Shown: positions 37,304-46,340, counted from the stretch's first letter. The stretch is DNA of 64,000 nt from WHSW01 sp963705955 (GCA_963705955.1 CAVPLH010000004.1:1-64000); one strand, 5' to 3'. The notes: a model not told the origin generated them from the sequence alone. Numbers and translations are program-made.

Positions 37304-38896
37304 CGAATCGCGCCTACCCGCCCGCCCCGCGGACCGCGACCGGCCCCTGCTGTATCGCCGACCCGGGACGCCGCCGTCGGCGGCGGTGCCGAAATGATCG
37401 TGGACGAGCCCGGCGACGTCTCGGATCGCCCACTGCTCGCGGAGCGTCTCGGTCCCGGGCTCGAGACCGCAGAGCAGCAGCGGCCCGAGCGAATCGCCGG
37501 CGTGCAGGGAGCCGTGGCTGCCGCCCGGGCAGTGAGTCGAGCCGCCCCAGTCGACGAGCTCGTACCCGGGCGCGGCCGAGATCAGGATCTCGCCCGCGTG
37601 CGGTGCGTTGAGCGCCGCCCAGAGCCGCGAGAGGGCGTCGGGATACGTCTCGGAGTCGATCCGGCCCTCGGCCGCGGTCGCCAGCAGAGCCGCCGGATCG
37701 CCGGCGACGTCCCAGCCTCGGCCGCGGCGATCGCGAAGCCGCGACCCCGGCCTGAAGCGAAGCTCGGCGCCGGCGCGTTCGACGATCGCCTCGGCGGCGG
37801 GCGGGGGCGGTCCGTCGCCGCCGAAGCGCTCGACCGGCTGCCCATCGATCGCCAGCCAGGAGAACAGGTCGACGCCGTCGAGAGTCCGCAGCCGCGAGCG
37901 GACGCCCGAATGCGCCCGCCGCGCTGCGTTGCCGCCGCTGAGGACATAGACCGCTGCCGCCCGGGCGCTCGGGCTGACGGCGAGCTCGGCACGGTCTGGA
38001 TCAGCCTCGTTGGGCTGCAATACCCGCCATTCGTCGCCGAGCTCGTCGGCGAGCGCCAGCGGATGCTCGACCCGGGTCTGGGCGTGGTCGGCGACGACGA
38101 TCACGGCGTGGGTCGCGAGAAATCGCTCCATCCCCCCACAGGCGTCGATCAGCTCGCCGAGCGCGGCATCGGCGCGGGAGATCGACTCCGGCTGCCCCTC
38201 GGGGCCGAACTTGTGCGAGTGATAGTCGTTGTCGGGGAGCGAGAAGAGCAGGAAGTCGTAGAGGTCGGACTCGGCCAGCTCTCGCCCGACACAGGCCGAG
38301 TACTCGTCCCGGGTACCGGGGCGCGCCAGGGTCGGTTTGCAGGGGACGCGGCGACTCGAGTAGAGCTCTCCGTAGAAGAGCTCGTCCGGGCCCCAGGTGG
38401 CGTGGCGGAACGTCGCGGCAAGCGCGACGGCCCGCAGCAGCCCCTCGAGCCCGAGATCGTGCCGCCGACGCCCCCGGTAGATCAAGAATGGCGTGCACGC
38501 GGTGCGCAGGCCGTGATCGCCGAGGCGTTCGAAGACGGTCTCGACCTCGTCGGAGAGATGCGCCATGTTCATGTTGTAGACGGTGTCGTAGAGCGACCGG
38601 AAGAGCCCGAAGGCCCGGGTCGCCTCGAACGAGCTTCCGTACTCGACGTAGCGGCGCTCGGCGCGGTGGTACCAGTTCATACCGCTGATCCAGTGGCGGT
38701 CCGGGGCTTGCCCGGTGGTGATCTCCGACGTGCAGACCGGGGTCACCGAGGGGAAGGACGAGACGCAGTCGGAGATCAGCGAGCCGCGCTCGAGCAGCGC
38801 GGCGAAATTCGGCGCCAGGCCGCCGGCGACCGCCTCGGTGAGCTTGTCGCTGCGCAGCGAGTCGACCACGCAGAGGACGAGCTTGCGCGTCGTCAC
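37300..38896 (-). CDS. Alkaline phosphatase superfamily phosphodiesterase, 3' end unclear
   Basis: About 530 residues of type I phosphodiesterase/nucleotide pyrophosphatase type. Metal-site elements: VLCVVDSLRSDKL, SFPSVTPVCTSEITTG (nucleophile Thr/Ser), LFSLPDNDYHSHKFGP, VIVVADHAQTRV and late GGSTHCPGGSHGSLH. Such enzymes cleave phosphodiesters of nucleotides or phospho-lipids, or modify surface polymers. GTG 38896 overlaps the DUF4126 stop (GTGA). As written the frame has no stop and runs into the GtrA gene; removing one base near the end would give a TGA overlapping the next ATG, so I end it at 37300. Confidence 0.82.
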
Positions 38897-39324
38897 CGTA
38901 ACGTCCGCAGGCCTTCGTACTTGCGGTCGGCGCGTCGGCGCCTCGCGAGGCCCAGATAGACGACGGCCAGCAACGCCACCAGCCCGAGGGGCTTGAGCAG
39001 CAGCGACAGCCCGGCGACGGCGAGCGCGGCGAGCGCGATCAGCCCGGCTGTGAAGGCGTCGCTGCCGCCGCGCCGGCCGGCGCCCTCGGCGATCCCCCTG
39101 ACGACCAGGAACGTCCCCGCGGCGATCAGCCCGCCGACCGGCCATCCAGGCCACGCGGGGTGATCGACGTTCTCGAGCGCGATCCCGTAGAGCGCGGCTC
39201 CGCCGATCACGGCGAGCACCAGCAGCACGACACCGGCCGTGCCTCGACGACCCGGGGCGCCGGCGAGGGCGCCGGCGGCGACCGCGAGGCCGGCGCCCTG
39301 ACAGCCTGCGAGGAAGAAGTCCAT
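38893..39324 (-). CDS. DUF4126-like membrane protein
   Basis: 143 residues with about four hydrophobic segments. It starts MDFFLAGCQGAGLAVAAGALAG, resembling DUF4126 proteins, contains GWPVGGLIAAGTFLVVRGIAEG and ends in a basic tail RRRRADRKYEGLRTLR. Function unknown. ATG 39324 is where homology begins; the frame extends upstream without similarity. It is the first gene of a three-gene set with the phosphodiesterase and the glycosyltransferase-like protein, each overlapping the next, so a shared envelope role is likely. Confidence 0.7.
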   Translation of the reverse strand: MDFFLAGCQGAGLAVAAGALAGAPGRRGTAGVVLLVLAVIGGAALYGIALENVDHPAWPGWPVGGLIAAGTFLVVRGIAEGAGRRGGSDAFTAGLIALAALAVAGLSLLLKPLGLVALLAVVYLGLARRRRADRKYEGLRTLR

Positions 39325-39415
39325 CGGCGCAGCAGGGTACCCGTCCCGCAGCGTCGCCCAGATGAAGGATCCACGCCCGCGCCGCGAGCGCTCGATCGGC
39401 CAGACTCCCAGCCGC

Positions 39416-40874
39416 ATGAATGCGAGCCTCGAAGGCAGCTCCCGGGGCCACGGGCCGTGGGAGGGCGTTTCCGATCCCGAGCGCGACCGGCGCGCCTACG
39501 CCGACGCGGTGACGACGCCGTTCTGGCTCGACTCGCCCGATCGCCCCGGGCCCCGCCCGCCGCTGGCGGCCGACGCCGAGTGCGACCTCGCGATCGTCGG
39601 CGGCGGGCTGAGCGGACTCTGGGCGGCCGTGCTCGCGAAGCAGGACGACCCGAGCCGCGAGGTTGTGGTTCTCGAGGGCGCCCGGATCGCCGCGAACGCG
39701 AGCGGGCGCAACGGCGGTTTCATGGCTTCGTTTTTGACCCACGGAGTCGGCAACGGAGCCGCCAGGTTCCCCGAGGAGATGGCGGAGCTCGAGCGGCTCG
39801 GGATCGAGAACTTCGCCGAGACGCTGCGGTCACTCGAGCGGCTCGGGATCGAGTGCGAGCTCGAGCCGACCGGTGATCTCGACGTCGCGGTGCAGCCGCA
39901 CGAGCTGCCGTGGCTCGCCGAGGAGGCCGAGGCGCTTCGCGAGTACGGCCACGAGGTCGAGCTGCTCGACCGCGAACAGGTCCGCGCCCAGGTTCACTCG
40001 CCGATCTACGAGGGCGGTCTGTGGCGCAAGTCCGGGGCCGCGATCGTCAATCCCGCGAAGCTGGCGTGGGGCCTCGCCGACGCCGTCGAGCGACTCGGGG
40101 TCCGAATTCACGAGCACACCCCGGTCGAATCGCGTCCACCGGCTCGGCGCCGGGCTCGGCCTGCAGGCCAACGGCAGGACCGTTCACGCCCGCCACGCCC
40201 TGCTCGCGACGAGCGCCTTTCCCGGCCTCGTCGCGGCGATCCGCCGCCGGGTGATTCCGGTCTGGGACTACGTCCTCGTCAGCGAACCCCTGAGCCCGGG
40301 CCGCAGGCGCGAGATCGGGTGGCGCAACCGGCAGGGCGTCGGCGACATCGCCAATCGCTTCCACTACTACCGGCTGACGGCCGACGATCGGATCCTCTGG
40401 GGCGGCTACGACGCGATCTACAACTTCGGCGGGACGATCGAGGAACGGTTCGAGCAGCGCGACGCGAGCTTCGCGATGCTGGCCTCCCACTTTCACAAGG
40501 CGTTCCCGCAACTCGACGGGATCCGCTTCAGCCACCGCTGGGGCGGCGCGATCGACACCTGCAGCCGGTTCTTCGCCTTCCAGGGCACGGCGCTCTCGGA
40601 CCGCCTCGCCTACACCGTCGGCCACACCGGGCTCGGGGTCGGGGCGAGCCGCTTCGGGGCACGGGTGGCGCTCGACCTGTTGGCGGGACGCGAGACCGAG
40701 GCGACGCGACTGCGCGCGATTCGCTCGCAGCCGCTGCCCTTCCCTCCGGAGCCGTTGCGGTGGGCTGCGGTCGAGCTGACCCGCAACCGGCTCGCGGCCG
40801 CCGATCGCCGAAACGGCAGGCGCGGGCTCTGGCTGCGGGCGCTCGACCGCCTCGGGCTCGGGTTCGACAGCTGA
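39416..40874 (+). CDS. FAD-dependent amine oxidoreductase (PuuB-like), one frameshift
   Basis: D-amino-acid oxidase superfamily, about 485 residues when repaired; related to gamma-glutamylputrescine oxidoreductase, which oxidises the amine in putrescine breakdown. FAD site DLAIVGGGLSGLWAAVLAKQ, then VVLEGARIAANASGRNGGFM (covers the isoalloxazine contact ASGRNGG). The second part holds LLATSAFPGLVAAIRRRVIPVWDYVLVSE, DDRILWGGYDAIYNFGG and TVGHTGLGVGASRFGA near the C-terminus. The frame shifts once near 40131 (one extra base within GAATCGCGTCC). The start could also be ATG 39362. No polyamine genes adjoin. Confidence 0.85.
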
Positions 40875-40898
40875 TGACGCCGCGTCATCGACGAGGGG

Positions 40899-41100
40899 AT
40901 GCGCTCGTACTACCAGGCGGGCGCGCGAGTACGACGACTGGTGGCTCGGTGAGGGACGGTTCTCGACGCGCTCACGCCCGGGATGGCACGAGGAGGTCGC
41001 ACGGGTCCTGCGCGGCGAGGGCGATTGGTTCGTCGCGGTCCGCGCCTCAGTGGCGCCTCAGCCGAACCGGGCGCTGCGCCCGAGCTCGAGCTCGGTGTGA
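40899..41100 (+). pseudogene. Remnant of a class I methyltransferase with internal deletion
   Basis: Starting at ATG 40899 the sequence encodes MRSYYQA, then one base out of frame AREYDDWWLGEGRFSTRSRP and GWHEEVARVLRGE. This is the typical start of an actinobacterial SAM methyltransferase (Y-x-x-R-A-x-E-Y-D-D-W-W). It then jumps straight to GDWFVAVRA, the typical end. The SAM-binding core of about 150 residues is absent. The relic ends at TGA 41100. The likely cause is an internal deletion; the frame slip near 40920 may be separate sequence error. Confidence 0.6.
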
Positions 41101-41105
41101 CACCG

Positions 41106-41134
41106 ATGCTCGGAGTCGGCGAGACTCCGAGCAT
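41106..41134. terminator. Perfect 12-base hairpin before ddl
   Basis: ATGCTCGGAGTC at 41106-41117 is the exact reverse complement of GACTCCGAGCAT at 41123-41134, with a five-base loop GGCGA. No T-run follows, so it is not a standard intrinsic terminator. It may end or stabilise the upstream transcript or be a degraded repeat element. It lies six bases after the methyltransferase relic and 78 bases before ddl. Confidence 0.5.
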
Positions 41135-41212
41135 GGCGGAGCCGCACGATCAGTCCACCCCGCCCGAGGGGTCGCCGCCGCGGGCCGGAGGCGGACGCCA
41201 CCGCAGGTCCGA

Positions 41213-42154
41213 ATGAGGGTCGCGGTGCTCAAGGGGGGGCGGGGGCTCGAGCGCCAGGTCTCGCTTCGAAGCGGCGCCAGGGTCGAGGATGCGCTCATCT
41301 CGCTCGGGCACGAGGTCGTTGCGATCGACGTCGGCTCCGATCTGATGACGACGCTGAAGGCGGAGCGACCCGAGGTCGCGTTCGTCGCCCTGCACGGCCT
41401 CGGCGGCGAGGACGGGACGGTCCAGGAGCTGCTCGAGATCCTCGCGATCCCGTTCACCGGCCCCGGCGTCCGAGCCTGCATGCGCTCGATCGACAAGGTC
41501 GCCGCCAAGCACGAGCTCCGCGCCGCCGGCGTGCCGACCCCGGAGTGGGCCGCGTTCAACGCGCTCGCCTTCCGCGAGCTCGGGGCGGCCGAGGCGCTCG
41601 AGGAGATCGGCACGGCGCTCGGCTACCCGCTCGTGATCAAGCCGGCCAGCGGCGGCTCGTCGCTGGGCGTGCGCTTCGCCGCCGAGCCCGCCGAGGTACC
41701 GGGGGCGCTGGTCGCCGCATTCTCCTACGACGATCGCGTGCTGCTCGAGCGCCACGTCGCCGGACGCGAGCTCGCCGTCTCGTTGCTGAGCGGGATCGCG
41801 CTCCCCGTGGTCGAGGCGTGCCCACGCGAGGAGGACCGTTTCAACTACGAGGCCAGGTACGAGATCGGGCGCACCGAGTACCTCTGCCCGGCGACGCTCG
41901 GCGCCGACGAGGGTGCGGTGCTCGACGCGGCGCTGCGGACCTGGGACGCGCTGGCGCTCGACGGGTTCGGACGCGTCGATCTGATCCTCGGGGACGACGG
42001 ACCCCAGGTCCTGGAGGCGAACGCGATCCCCGGCCTCACCGACACCTCGCTGCTGCCGATGGCGGCGGAGGCGGCCGGCCTCACGTTCGAGCGGCTCTGC
42101 GACCGGCTGCTCGAGCTGGCGCTCGAGCGACACGGAGGGCGGGCGGCAGTTTGA
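41213..42154 (+). CDS. ddl: D-alanine--D-alanine ligase
   Basis: 313-residue ATP-grasp enzyme that makes the D-Ala-D-Ala dipeptide for peptidoglycan. Markers: VAVLKGGRGLERQVSLRSG, FVALHGLGGEDGTVQELLE, PLVIKPASGGSSLGVRF (ATP loop), and the metal/substrate end RVDLILGDDGPQVLEANAIPGLT. Most family members read HGxxGEDG as here, and GRVD with NTxPGMT where this has NAIPGLT. ATG 41213 fits the conserved start. It stands alone on the plus strand, convergent with the response regulator. Confidence 0.94.
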   Translation: MRVAVLKGGRGLERQVSLRSGARVEDALISLGHEVVAIDVGSDLMTTLKAERPEVAFVALHGLGGEDGTVQELLEILAIPFTGPGVRACMRSIDKVAAKHELRAAGVPTPEWAAFNALAFRELGAAEALEEIGTALGYPLVIKPASGGSSLGVRFAAEPAEVPGALVAAFSYDDRVLLERHVAGRELAVSLLSGIALPVVEACPREEDRFNYEARYEIGRTEYLCPATLGADEGAVLDAALRTWDALALDGFGRVDLILGDDGPQVLEANAIPGLTDTSLLPMAAEAAGLTFERLCDRLLELALERHGGRAAV

Positions 42155-42176
42155 GGTCGGGCGGTCGCCGTCCCGC

Positions 42177-42821
42177 TCAATCGAGCAGCCGCCGCTCGAC
42201 CGCCCAGCGGCTCAGCTCGTGGCGGTTGGAGAGCTGCAGCTTTCGGAGCACGGCGCTGACATGCGCCTCGACCGTCTTCGGCGAGATCGAGAGCTCGAGC
42301 GCGATCTCCTTGTAGAGGTATCCGCGGGCGATCAGCCGCAGCACCTCCCGCTCGCGGGTAGTCAGCTGGTCGAGCTCCGGGTCGGCCTCGGCCTCGGTGA
42401 TCTGCCCGGCGAAGGCGTCGAGGACGAATCCCGCGAGGCGCGGCGAGAAGACGGCGTCCCCGTCGCGGACCCGGCCGACCGCGTCGGCGAGGTCGGGACC
42501 GGAGATCGTCTTCGTCACGTACCCGCGCGCCCCGGCGCGGATCACGGCGATCACGTCCTCGGAGGCATCCGAGACCGAGAGCGCGAGGAAGCGCTGCGCC
42601 GGGTTGGACTTGGCGACGCGGCGGATCACCTCGACTCCGCCCCCGCCCGGCATGTGGACGTCGAGCAGGGCGACGTCGGGCCGCTTCTCGGCGATCATCC
42701 GCACCGCCTCCTCGACCGAGCCGACGTCGCCGAGGACATCCACCAGGCCCTCGAGCTCTGCCCGTACCCCGCTACGGAAGATCGCGTGATCGTCGACGAT
42801 GACGACGCTCGGCCTGGTCAT
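42177..42821 (-). CDS. NarL/LiaR-type response regulator
   Basis: 214 residues: receiver domain with VVIVDDHAIFRSGV, phospho-acceptor Asp in VALLDVHMPGGGG and lysine in GYVTKTISG; then a LuxR-type HTH (LTTREREVLRLIARGYLYKE, KTVEAHVSAVLRKLQLSNR). It is activated by the histidine kinase encoded just upstream, whose stop overlaps this ATG (ATGA). Together with the two PspC/LiaF-like membrane genes, this suggests an envelope-stress response. Last gene of the operon. Confidence 0.94.
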   Translation of the reverse strand: MTRPSVVIVDDHAIFRSGVRAELEGLVDVLGDVGSVEEAVRMIAEKRPDVALLDVHMPGGGGVEVIRRVAKSNPAQRFLALSVSDASEDVIAVIRAGARGYVTKTISGPDLADAVGRVRDGDAVFSPRLAGFVLDAFAGQITEAEADPELDQLTTREREVLRLIARGYLYKEIALELSISPKTVEAHVSAVLRKLQLSNRHELSRWAVERRLLD

Positions 42822-44076
42822 TCGCTCTGCTCCGCGATCCTCAACTCGACCTCTGTACCCGACCCGGGCGCCGACCGCACCGTCGCGGTCCCGCCGTTGC
42901 GCTCCATCCGGCCGACGATCGACTCACGCACGCCGCGGCGGTCCGGCGGGACGCGACCGGGGTCGAACCCGCGGCCCCGGTCGCGGACGTAGACCTCGGC
43001 TCGGCGCGGGCCGAGCTCCGCGTAGACGGCGACCGGCCCGCTCTCACCGGCGAACTTCGCGGCGTTCGTGAGCGCTTCCCGGGTCGCCGCGACCAGGGCC
43101 TCGGTCGCAGATCCGAGCTCGCGGTCGCCGACCGTGATCACGTCGATCGGGACGCCGTGGGCGTCCTCGACCTCGGCCGCGGCCGTCTCGAGCGCCGCGG
43201 CGGCGCTCGACCCGTCGCTGCGGGCGGCGCCGTCGAGCAGCCAGCCGCGCAGCTCGCGCTCCTGACGCCGGGCGAGGGCGGCGACAGCCCGCGGATCGTC
43301 GGCCCGCTTCTGCATCAGGGTCAGCGTCTGGAGGACGGAGTCGTGCACGTGCGCGGCCATCTCGGCGCGCTCCTGAGAGCGGATCCGCTCGGCGCGCTCG
43401 GAGGCCAGGTTGCGCCCCAGCCGCCACAGGAAGGGCGCCAGGATCAGCGCCAGCGCGATCACCGCGGCGGAGATCGCGAGCACGACGTCGCGGGTCTGCC
43501 CGAGCGCGTCGTTGGCCGACAGGAAGAGCAGCGCGGCGCCGATCACGAGCGCGATCCCGAACCCGCCGCGGTACAGGTCGGCTATCCCGGCCCGCGGCTG
43601 CCCAGCAGGCGGTGCGGTCGCCGCGGGCAGGACACGCGGCGCGGGTTGCGGCTCGGGCTGCATCGCGCGTGACTGGCGCCACAGCAGCGCGACCCCGGAG
43701 CTCGCGAGGATCAGCGGCCAGACGAGCGCGTCGCTCCACCAGAGCCCGAGCTCGCGGAAGACGAGCAGCGCCGCGAGGGTCAGCAGGCCGACGCCCGCGG
43801 CGATCCGCCAGCCGCCGCGGCGTACCCGCGGCGGCGGGATCGCGCGCAGGGCGCTGAGCACCGGCGCCTGCGCGTCGCCGGCCGGGATCGCGATCCAGGC
43901 GATCGACGTAGGCGATCAGCGCAAAGCCGGCGGTCGCGACCGTGAGCAGGACGAGCCCGACCCGCAGCAGCACGGGATCGATCCCGAGCCGCGCCCCGAC
44001 GCCGGCGCAGACGCCGGCCACGACCCCGTTCGACGGGATCGCGGCGCAGGGCCGGGGCGGCGGGGGTCGCGCTCAT
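42818..44076 (-). CDS. PspC-domain sensor histidine kinase, two frameshifts
   Basis: About 419 residues when repaired. An N-terminal PspC domain (NGVVAGVCAGVGARLGIDPV then RVGLVLLTVATAGFALIAYV), four further membrane helices, then a HisKA_3 dimerisation segment AEMAAHVHDSVLQTLTLMQK with the phosphorylated His, and an ATPase domain with ATREALTNAAKF and RDRGRGFDPG. The frame breaks near 44033 and 43907; each time one extra base separates conserved pieces (DP-SNGVVAG and AYV-IAWIAIP). ATG 44076 overlaps the previous stop, and the end overlaps the response regulator. Confidence 0.88.
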
Positions 44077-44303
44077 CCTTCGCGATCGCGCTCCGCTTCG
44101 GGTCGGGCGCTGCGGTCGACGTCCCGGAGCCCGCTGACCAGGAGCCCGGCACCGACCAGGGCGGCGACGGCCGCGCCGAGCCACCCGAACGTCAGCTCGA
44201 TCGACTCGGTCTGGTCGAGCAGCAGCAGCAGCCCGAGCAGGATCGTCGCGAGCCCGACCGTCAGAGATACCGGGTCGAGCCGGCGGTCAGCAGACGGCGG
44301 CAC
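44073..44303 (-). CDS. Small two-helix membrane protein in the PspC/LiaF operon
   Basis: 76 residues from GTG 44303, which lies inside the end of the preceding gene (17-base overlap). Two hydrophobic helices, VSLTVGLATILLGLLLLLD and LGAAVAALVGAGLLVSGL, are followed by a charged tail RDVDRSARPEAERDREG. The stop overlaps the kinase ATG (ATGA). No family recognised beyond a likeness to the helix pairs of LiaF-type membrane proteins. It probably assists the sensor. Confidence 0.65.
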   Translation of the reverse strand: MPPSADRRLDPVSLTVGLATILLGLLLLLDQTESIELTFGWLGAAVAALVGAGLLVSGLRDVDRSARPEAERDREG

Positions 44304-45453
44304 GATCCGGATCTCCCTCGAAGTGGCCGAACCGCCCGTCGTCCGACCAGTTGTTGAGTACCCGCAGCGACCCGACGTCGAGCTCGCCGTGCAGGTCCAG
44401 CGACGGTCCGGGCGCAGCTCCGGCACCCGTCTCATCGAGTCCGGCTCCGCCGGTGGTCCCGCTGCCGATCGCGAGCTCGCCGGCGCCGACATGCAGATCA
44501 GGGTTGACGCAGACCTGCGGCGGGACGATCACCGCGAGCTCGCCGACGCCGAGGTCGACATCGAGCGGCAACCGCTGGTGCGGGGTCCAGTGGAGGTTTC
44601 GCAGGTCGACGACGAGCCGGCCGACGCCGAGCTCGTAGCGGTCCTGCACCTGGGCGGCGGTCGCCGGCGTGTAGGTGTGCTCTCCGATCCCGCCGGCGAA
44701 GCTGACGTTCGCGGCGGAGATCGCGCCGAGTGGGATCGCCAGCGCCAGCGCCGGCGCGATCAGCCACCGCGCCCCGCCGACGAACGCCCCGATCACGAGC
44801 ATCGCACCGATCGCGATCACGAACGCGGCGATCACGACCCCGCTGCCGGTCGCCGCTGCGAAGGCCGCAACGACACCGATCGCGATCAGGCCGATCGCGA
44901 TCGCGATCGCAAGCGCGACGATCGCGATCGTGCGTCCGGCGCCCGCGGGCGCCCGCGGCTTGCGGTCGCGCAGCAGCGCGTAGACGCCGGCCGCGATCGC
45001 GGCCACGAACAAGAGGCCCCACGGCACCCGACCCCAGCCCCAATCCCAGAAGAACAGCGAGCCCGCGGCCGAGAAGGCGACCACGACGATCGCGACGCCG
45101 GCGGCGATCCCGAGCCATCCGGAACGTTGGACGGGCGCCGGGCGCTGCTCGCCGTCGGCTCCGGGCTCGGAGGGGACGAACAGCGCCAGGGCGAGGTAGG
45201 CGAGCGCGCCGAGGCCCCCGAAGAAGACCGAGATCACGAAGCCGATCCGGAAGATCACCGGGTCGACCGAGAAGTAGCGCCCGAGCCCGCCCGCGACCCC
45301 CGCGACCATGCGGTCGTCGCTCGAGCGAAGCAGGCGCCTCGGACCAGGTCGGGGGCCCTCCTCGAGCACCTCGGTCGGCGCCGTCGGGGGCTCGCCGGGC
45401 GGTGGTGGTCCCTCGGGCGGGGGCGTCTCGTCGGTGCGCTCTTCGTCGTTCAT
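44287..45453 (-). CDS. PspC domain protein with LiaF-like C-terminus
   Basis: 388 residues. A Pro/Glu-rich cytosolic start, a PspC domain (RRLLRSSDDRMVAGVAGGLG, FSVDPVIFRIGFVISVFFGG), about seven helices, and an outer beta-rich C-terminal domain (YELGVGRLVVDLRNLHW, DVDLGVGELAVIVPPQV, LHVGAGELAIGSG, LDLHGELDVGSLRVLN) resembling the LiaF/toast-rack fold. In Bacillus, LiaF restrains the LiaS kinase until cell-wall damage. GGAGG lies five bases before ATG 45453, so this heads the four-gene operon. A similar gatekeeper role is inferred. Confidence 0.85.
   Translation of the reverse strand: MNDEERTDETPPPEGPPPPGEPPTAPTEVLEEGPRPGPRRLLRSSDDRMVAGVAGGLGRYFSVDPVIFRIGFVISVFFGGLGALAYLALALFVPSEPGADGEQRPAPVQRSGWLGIAAGVAIVVVAFSAAGSLFFWDWGWGRVPWGLLFVAAIAAGVYALLRDRKPRAPAGAGRTIAIVALAIAIAIGLIAIGVVAAFAAATGSGVVIAAFVIAIGAMLVIGAFVGGARWLIAPALALAIPLGAISAANVSFAGGIGEHTYTPATAAQVQDRYELGVGRLVVDLRNLHWTPHQRLPLDVDLGVGELAVIVPPQVCVNPDLHVGAGELAIGSGTTGGAGLDETGAGAAPGPSLDLHGELDVGSLRVLNNWSDDGRFGHFEGDPDRAAVC
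44440..44472. repeat. 33-base near-identical repeat, copy 1 (inside PspC/LiaF gene)
   Basis: This 33-base stretch matches 46143-46175 with a single mismatch, in the same orientation, 1.7 kb apart. Here it is coding (minus strand, part of AIGSGTTGGAG). The identity goes beyond what shared codon use should give. Confidence 0.6.
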
Positions 45454-45579
45454 GTGAGCCTCCAATGGTCTAACAGCGTTGGCTCACTCGATCCTGGCGG
45501 CGGCGGCACGCCGCGTCTATCGGGGATCACCCTCGGGCGTCCCGGATCCTTCCCGGAGGCCGTGGCTGACCGGGCGGTG

Positions 45580-46074
45580 CTAGGACTCGCCGCCGGTCGC
45601 GAAGTCCTCGGGAGTGACGTCGTCGAGGAAGTCCTTGAACTTCTCGACCACCTCCTCCTGGTCCTCGACCTCGTGCTCGAACTCGATCGAGGACTCCTCG
45701 ATCACCTCCTCGGCGGCGAAGATCGGCGCCTGGCAACGGACGGCGAGTGCGATCGCGTCGGAGGGGCGGGAATCGATCTCGACCTCGGCGCCGTTGACCG
45801 AGATCGTGATCGACGCGTAGAAGGTGTTGTCGCGCAGCTCGGTGACCGAGACCCGCTCACACTTCGCCTCGAGCTGCTCGAGCATGTCGTTGAGCAGGTC
45901 GTGGGTCATCGGCCGCGGCGTCTGGGCGCCCTGGAGCTTCATCAGGATCGCGGCCGCCTCCGGATGGCCGATCCAGATCGGCAGGAAGCGGTTCCCGTCG
46001 ACCGTCTTCAGCAAGACGATCGGCTGCTTGCCGACCATGTCGAAGCTGACGCCGTAGATCTGCATCTGCTGCAT
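45580..46074 (-). CDS. Bifunctional nuclease (DUF151) family protein
   Basis: 164 residues. The domain starts MQIYGVSFDMVGKQPIVLLK and contains FLPIWIGHPEAAAILMKLQG, RPMTHDLLNDMLEQLEAK, FYASITISVNGAEVEIDSRPSDAIALAVR (the family's S-R-P-S-D-A-I-A-L-A motif) and an acidic helical tail. Family members have been called bifunctional DNase/RNase in plants and bacteria. The acidic tail EFEHEVEDQEEVVEKFKDFLDD is typical of actinobacterial and Thermotoga members. ATG 46074 is preferred; an in-frame ATG at 46119 also exists. It is a single gene near tRNA-Ile. Confidence 0.9.
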   Translation of the reverse strand: MQQMQIYGVSFDMVGKQPIVLLKTVDGNRFLPIWIGHPEAAAILMKLQGAQTPRPMTHDLLNDMLEQLEAKCERVSVTELRDNTFYASITISVNGAEVEIDSRPSDAIALAVRCQAPIFAAEEVIEESSIEFEHEVEDQEEVVEKFKDFLDDVTPEDFATGGES

Positions 46075-46142
46075 ACGTTGGGTTCCCGGCCCTGGGCTCG
46101 CTTGGCCCCTCGTGGCCATTATAGGTGCGGTCTTGCGCTCCC

Positions 46143-46175
46143 TCCGGCTCCGCCGGTGGTCCCACTGCCGATCGC
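46143..46175. repeat. 33-base near-identical repeat, copy 2 (upstream of DUF151 gene)
   Basis: Matches 44440-44472 at 32 of 33 positions. This copy lies in the non-coding leader/promoter side of the DUF151 gene, 70 bases upstream of its start and 90 bases from tRNA-Ile. It looks like a small duplicated scrap of the PspC/LiaF coding sequence. Confidence 0.6.
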
Positions 46176-46266
46176 CGGGCGGCGCGATTTCGCGGCCTGG
46201 ATGCCCCCGACGCCCGACGCGTTACGCGAACAGCCGAGAGGCGGGCCGGCGGGCGAACGGGGAGGA

Positions 46267-46340
46267 TGGGCGATCGTGGACTCGAACCACGGACCTCGTC
46301 CTTATCAGAGACGCGCTCTAACCAACTGAGCTAATCGCCC
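46267..46340 (-). tRNA. tRNA-Ile (GAT)
   Basis: Minus-strand cloverleaf: acceptor GGGCGAT with ATCGCCC, D-arm GCTC...GAGC, anticodon stem CGTCT/GGACG with loop CTGATAA giving anticodon GAT, T-arm CGTGG TTCGAGT CCACG. Discriminator A, CCA not encoded. It stands alone rather than inside an rRNA operon. Confidence 0.96.

Noticed and set aside
35051..39742. One 1563-residue protein joining phosphodiesterase, GtrA and glycosyltransferase-like parts
   Set aside because: The first part is out of register with the phosphodiesterase start, and internal starts with ATGA/GTGA overlaps define separate genes; the missing stop is explained by one extra base.
44720..44940. Dense GCGATCGC octamers, like cyanobacterial HIP1 sites
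   Set aside because: They fall in the coding of Ala-Ile runs in membrane helices and follow from codon choice at high GC.
43942..46329. 795-codon plus-strand open frame opposite the PspC/LiaF operon
   Set aside because: Low-complexity Arg/Asp/Gly shadow; the minus strand holds recognised domains with proper starts and overlaps.
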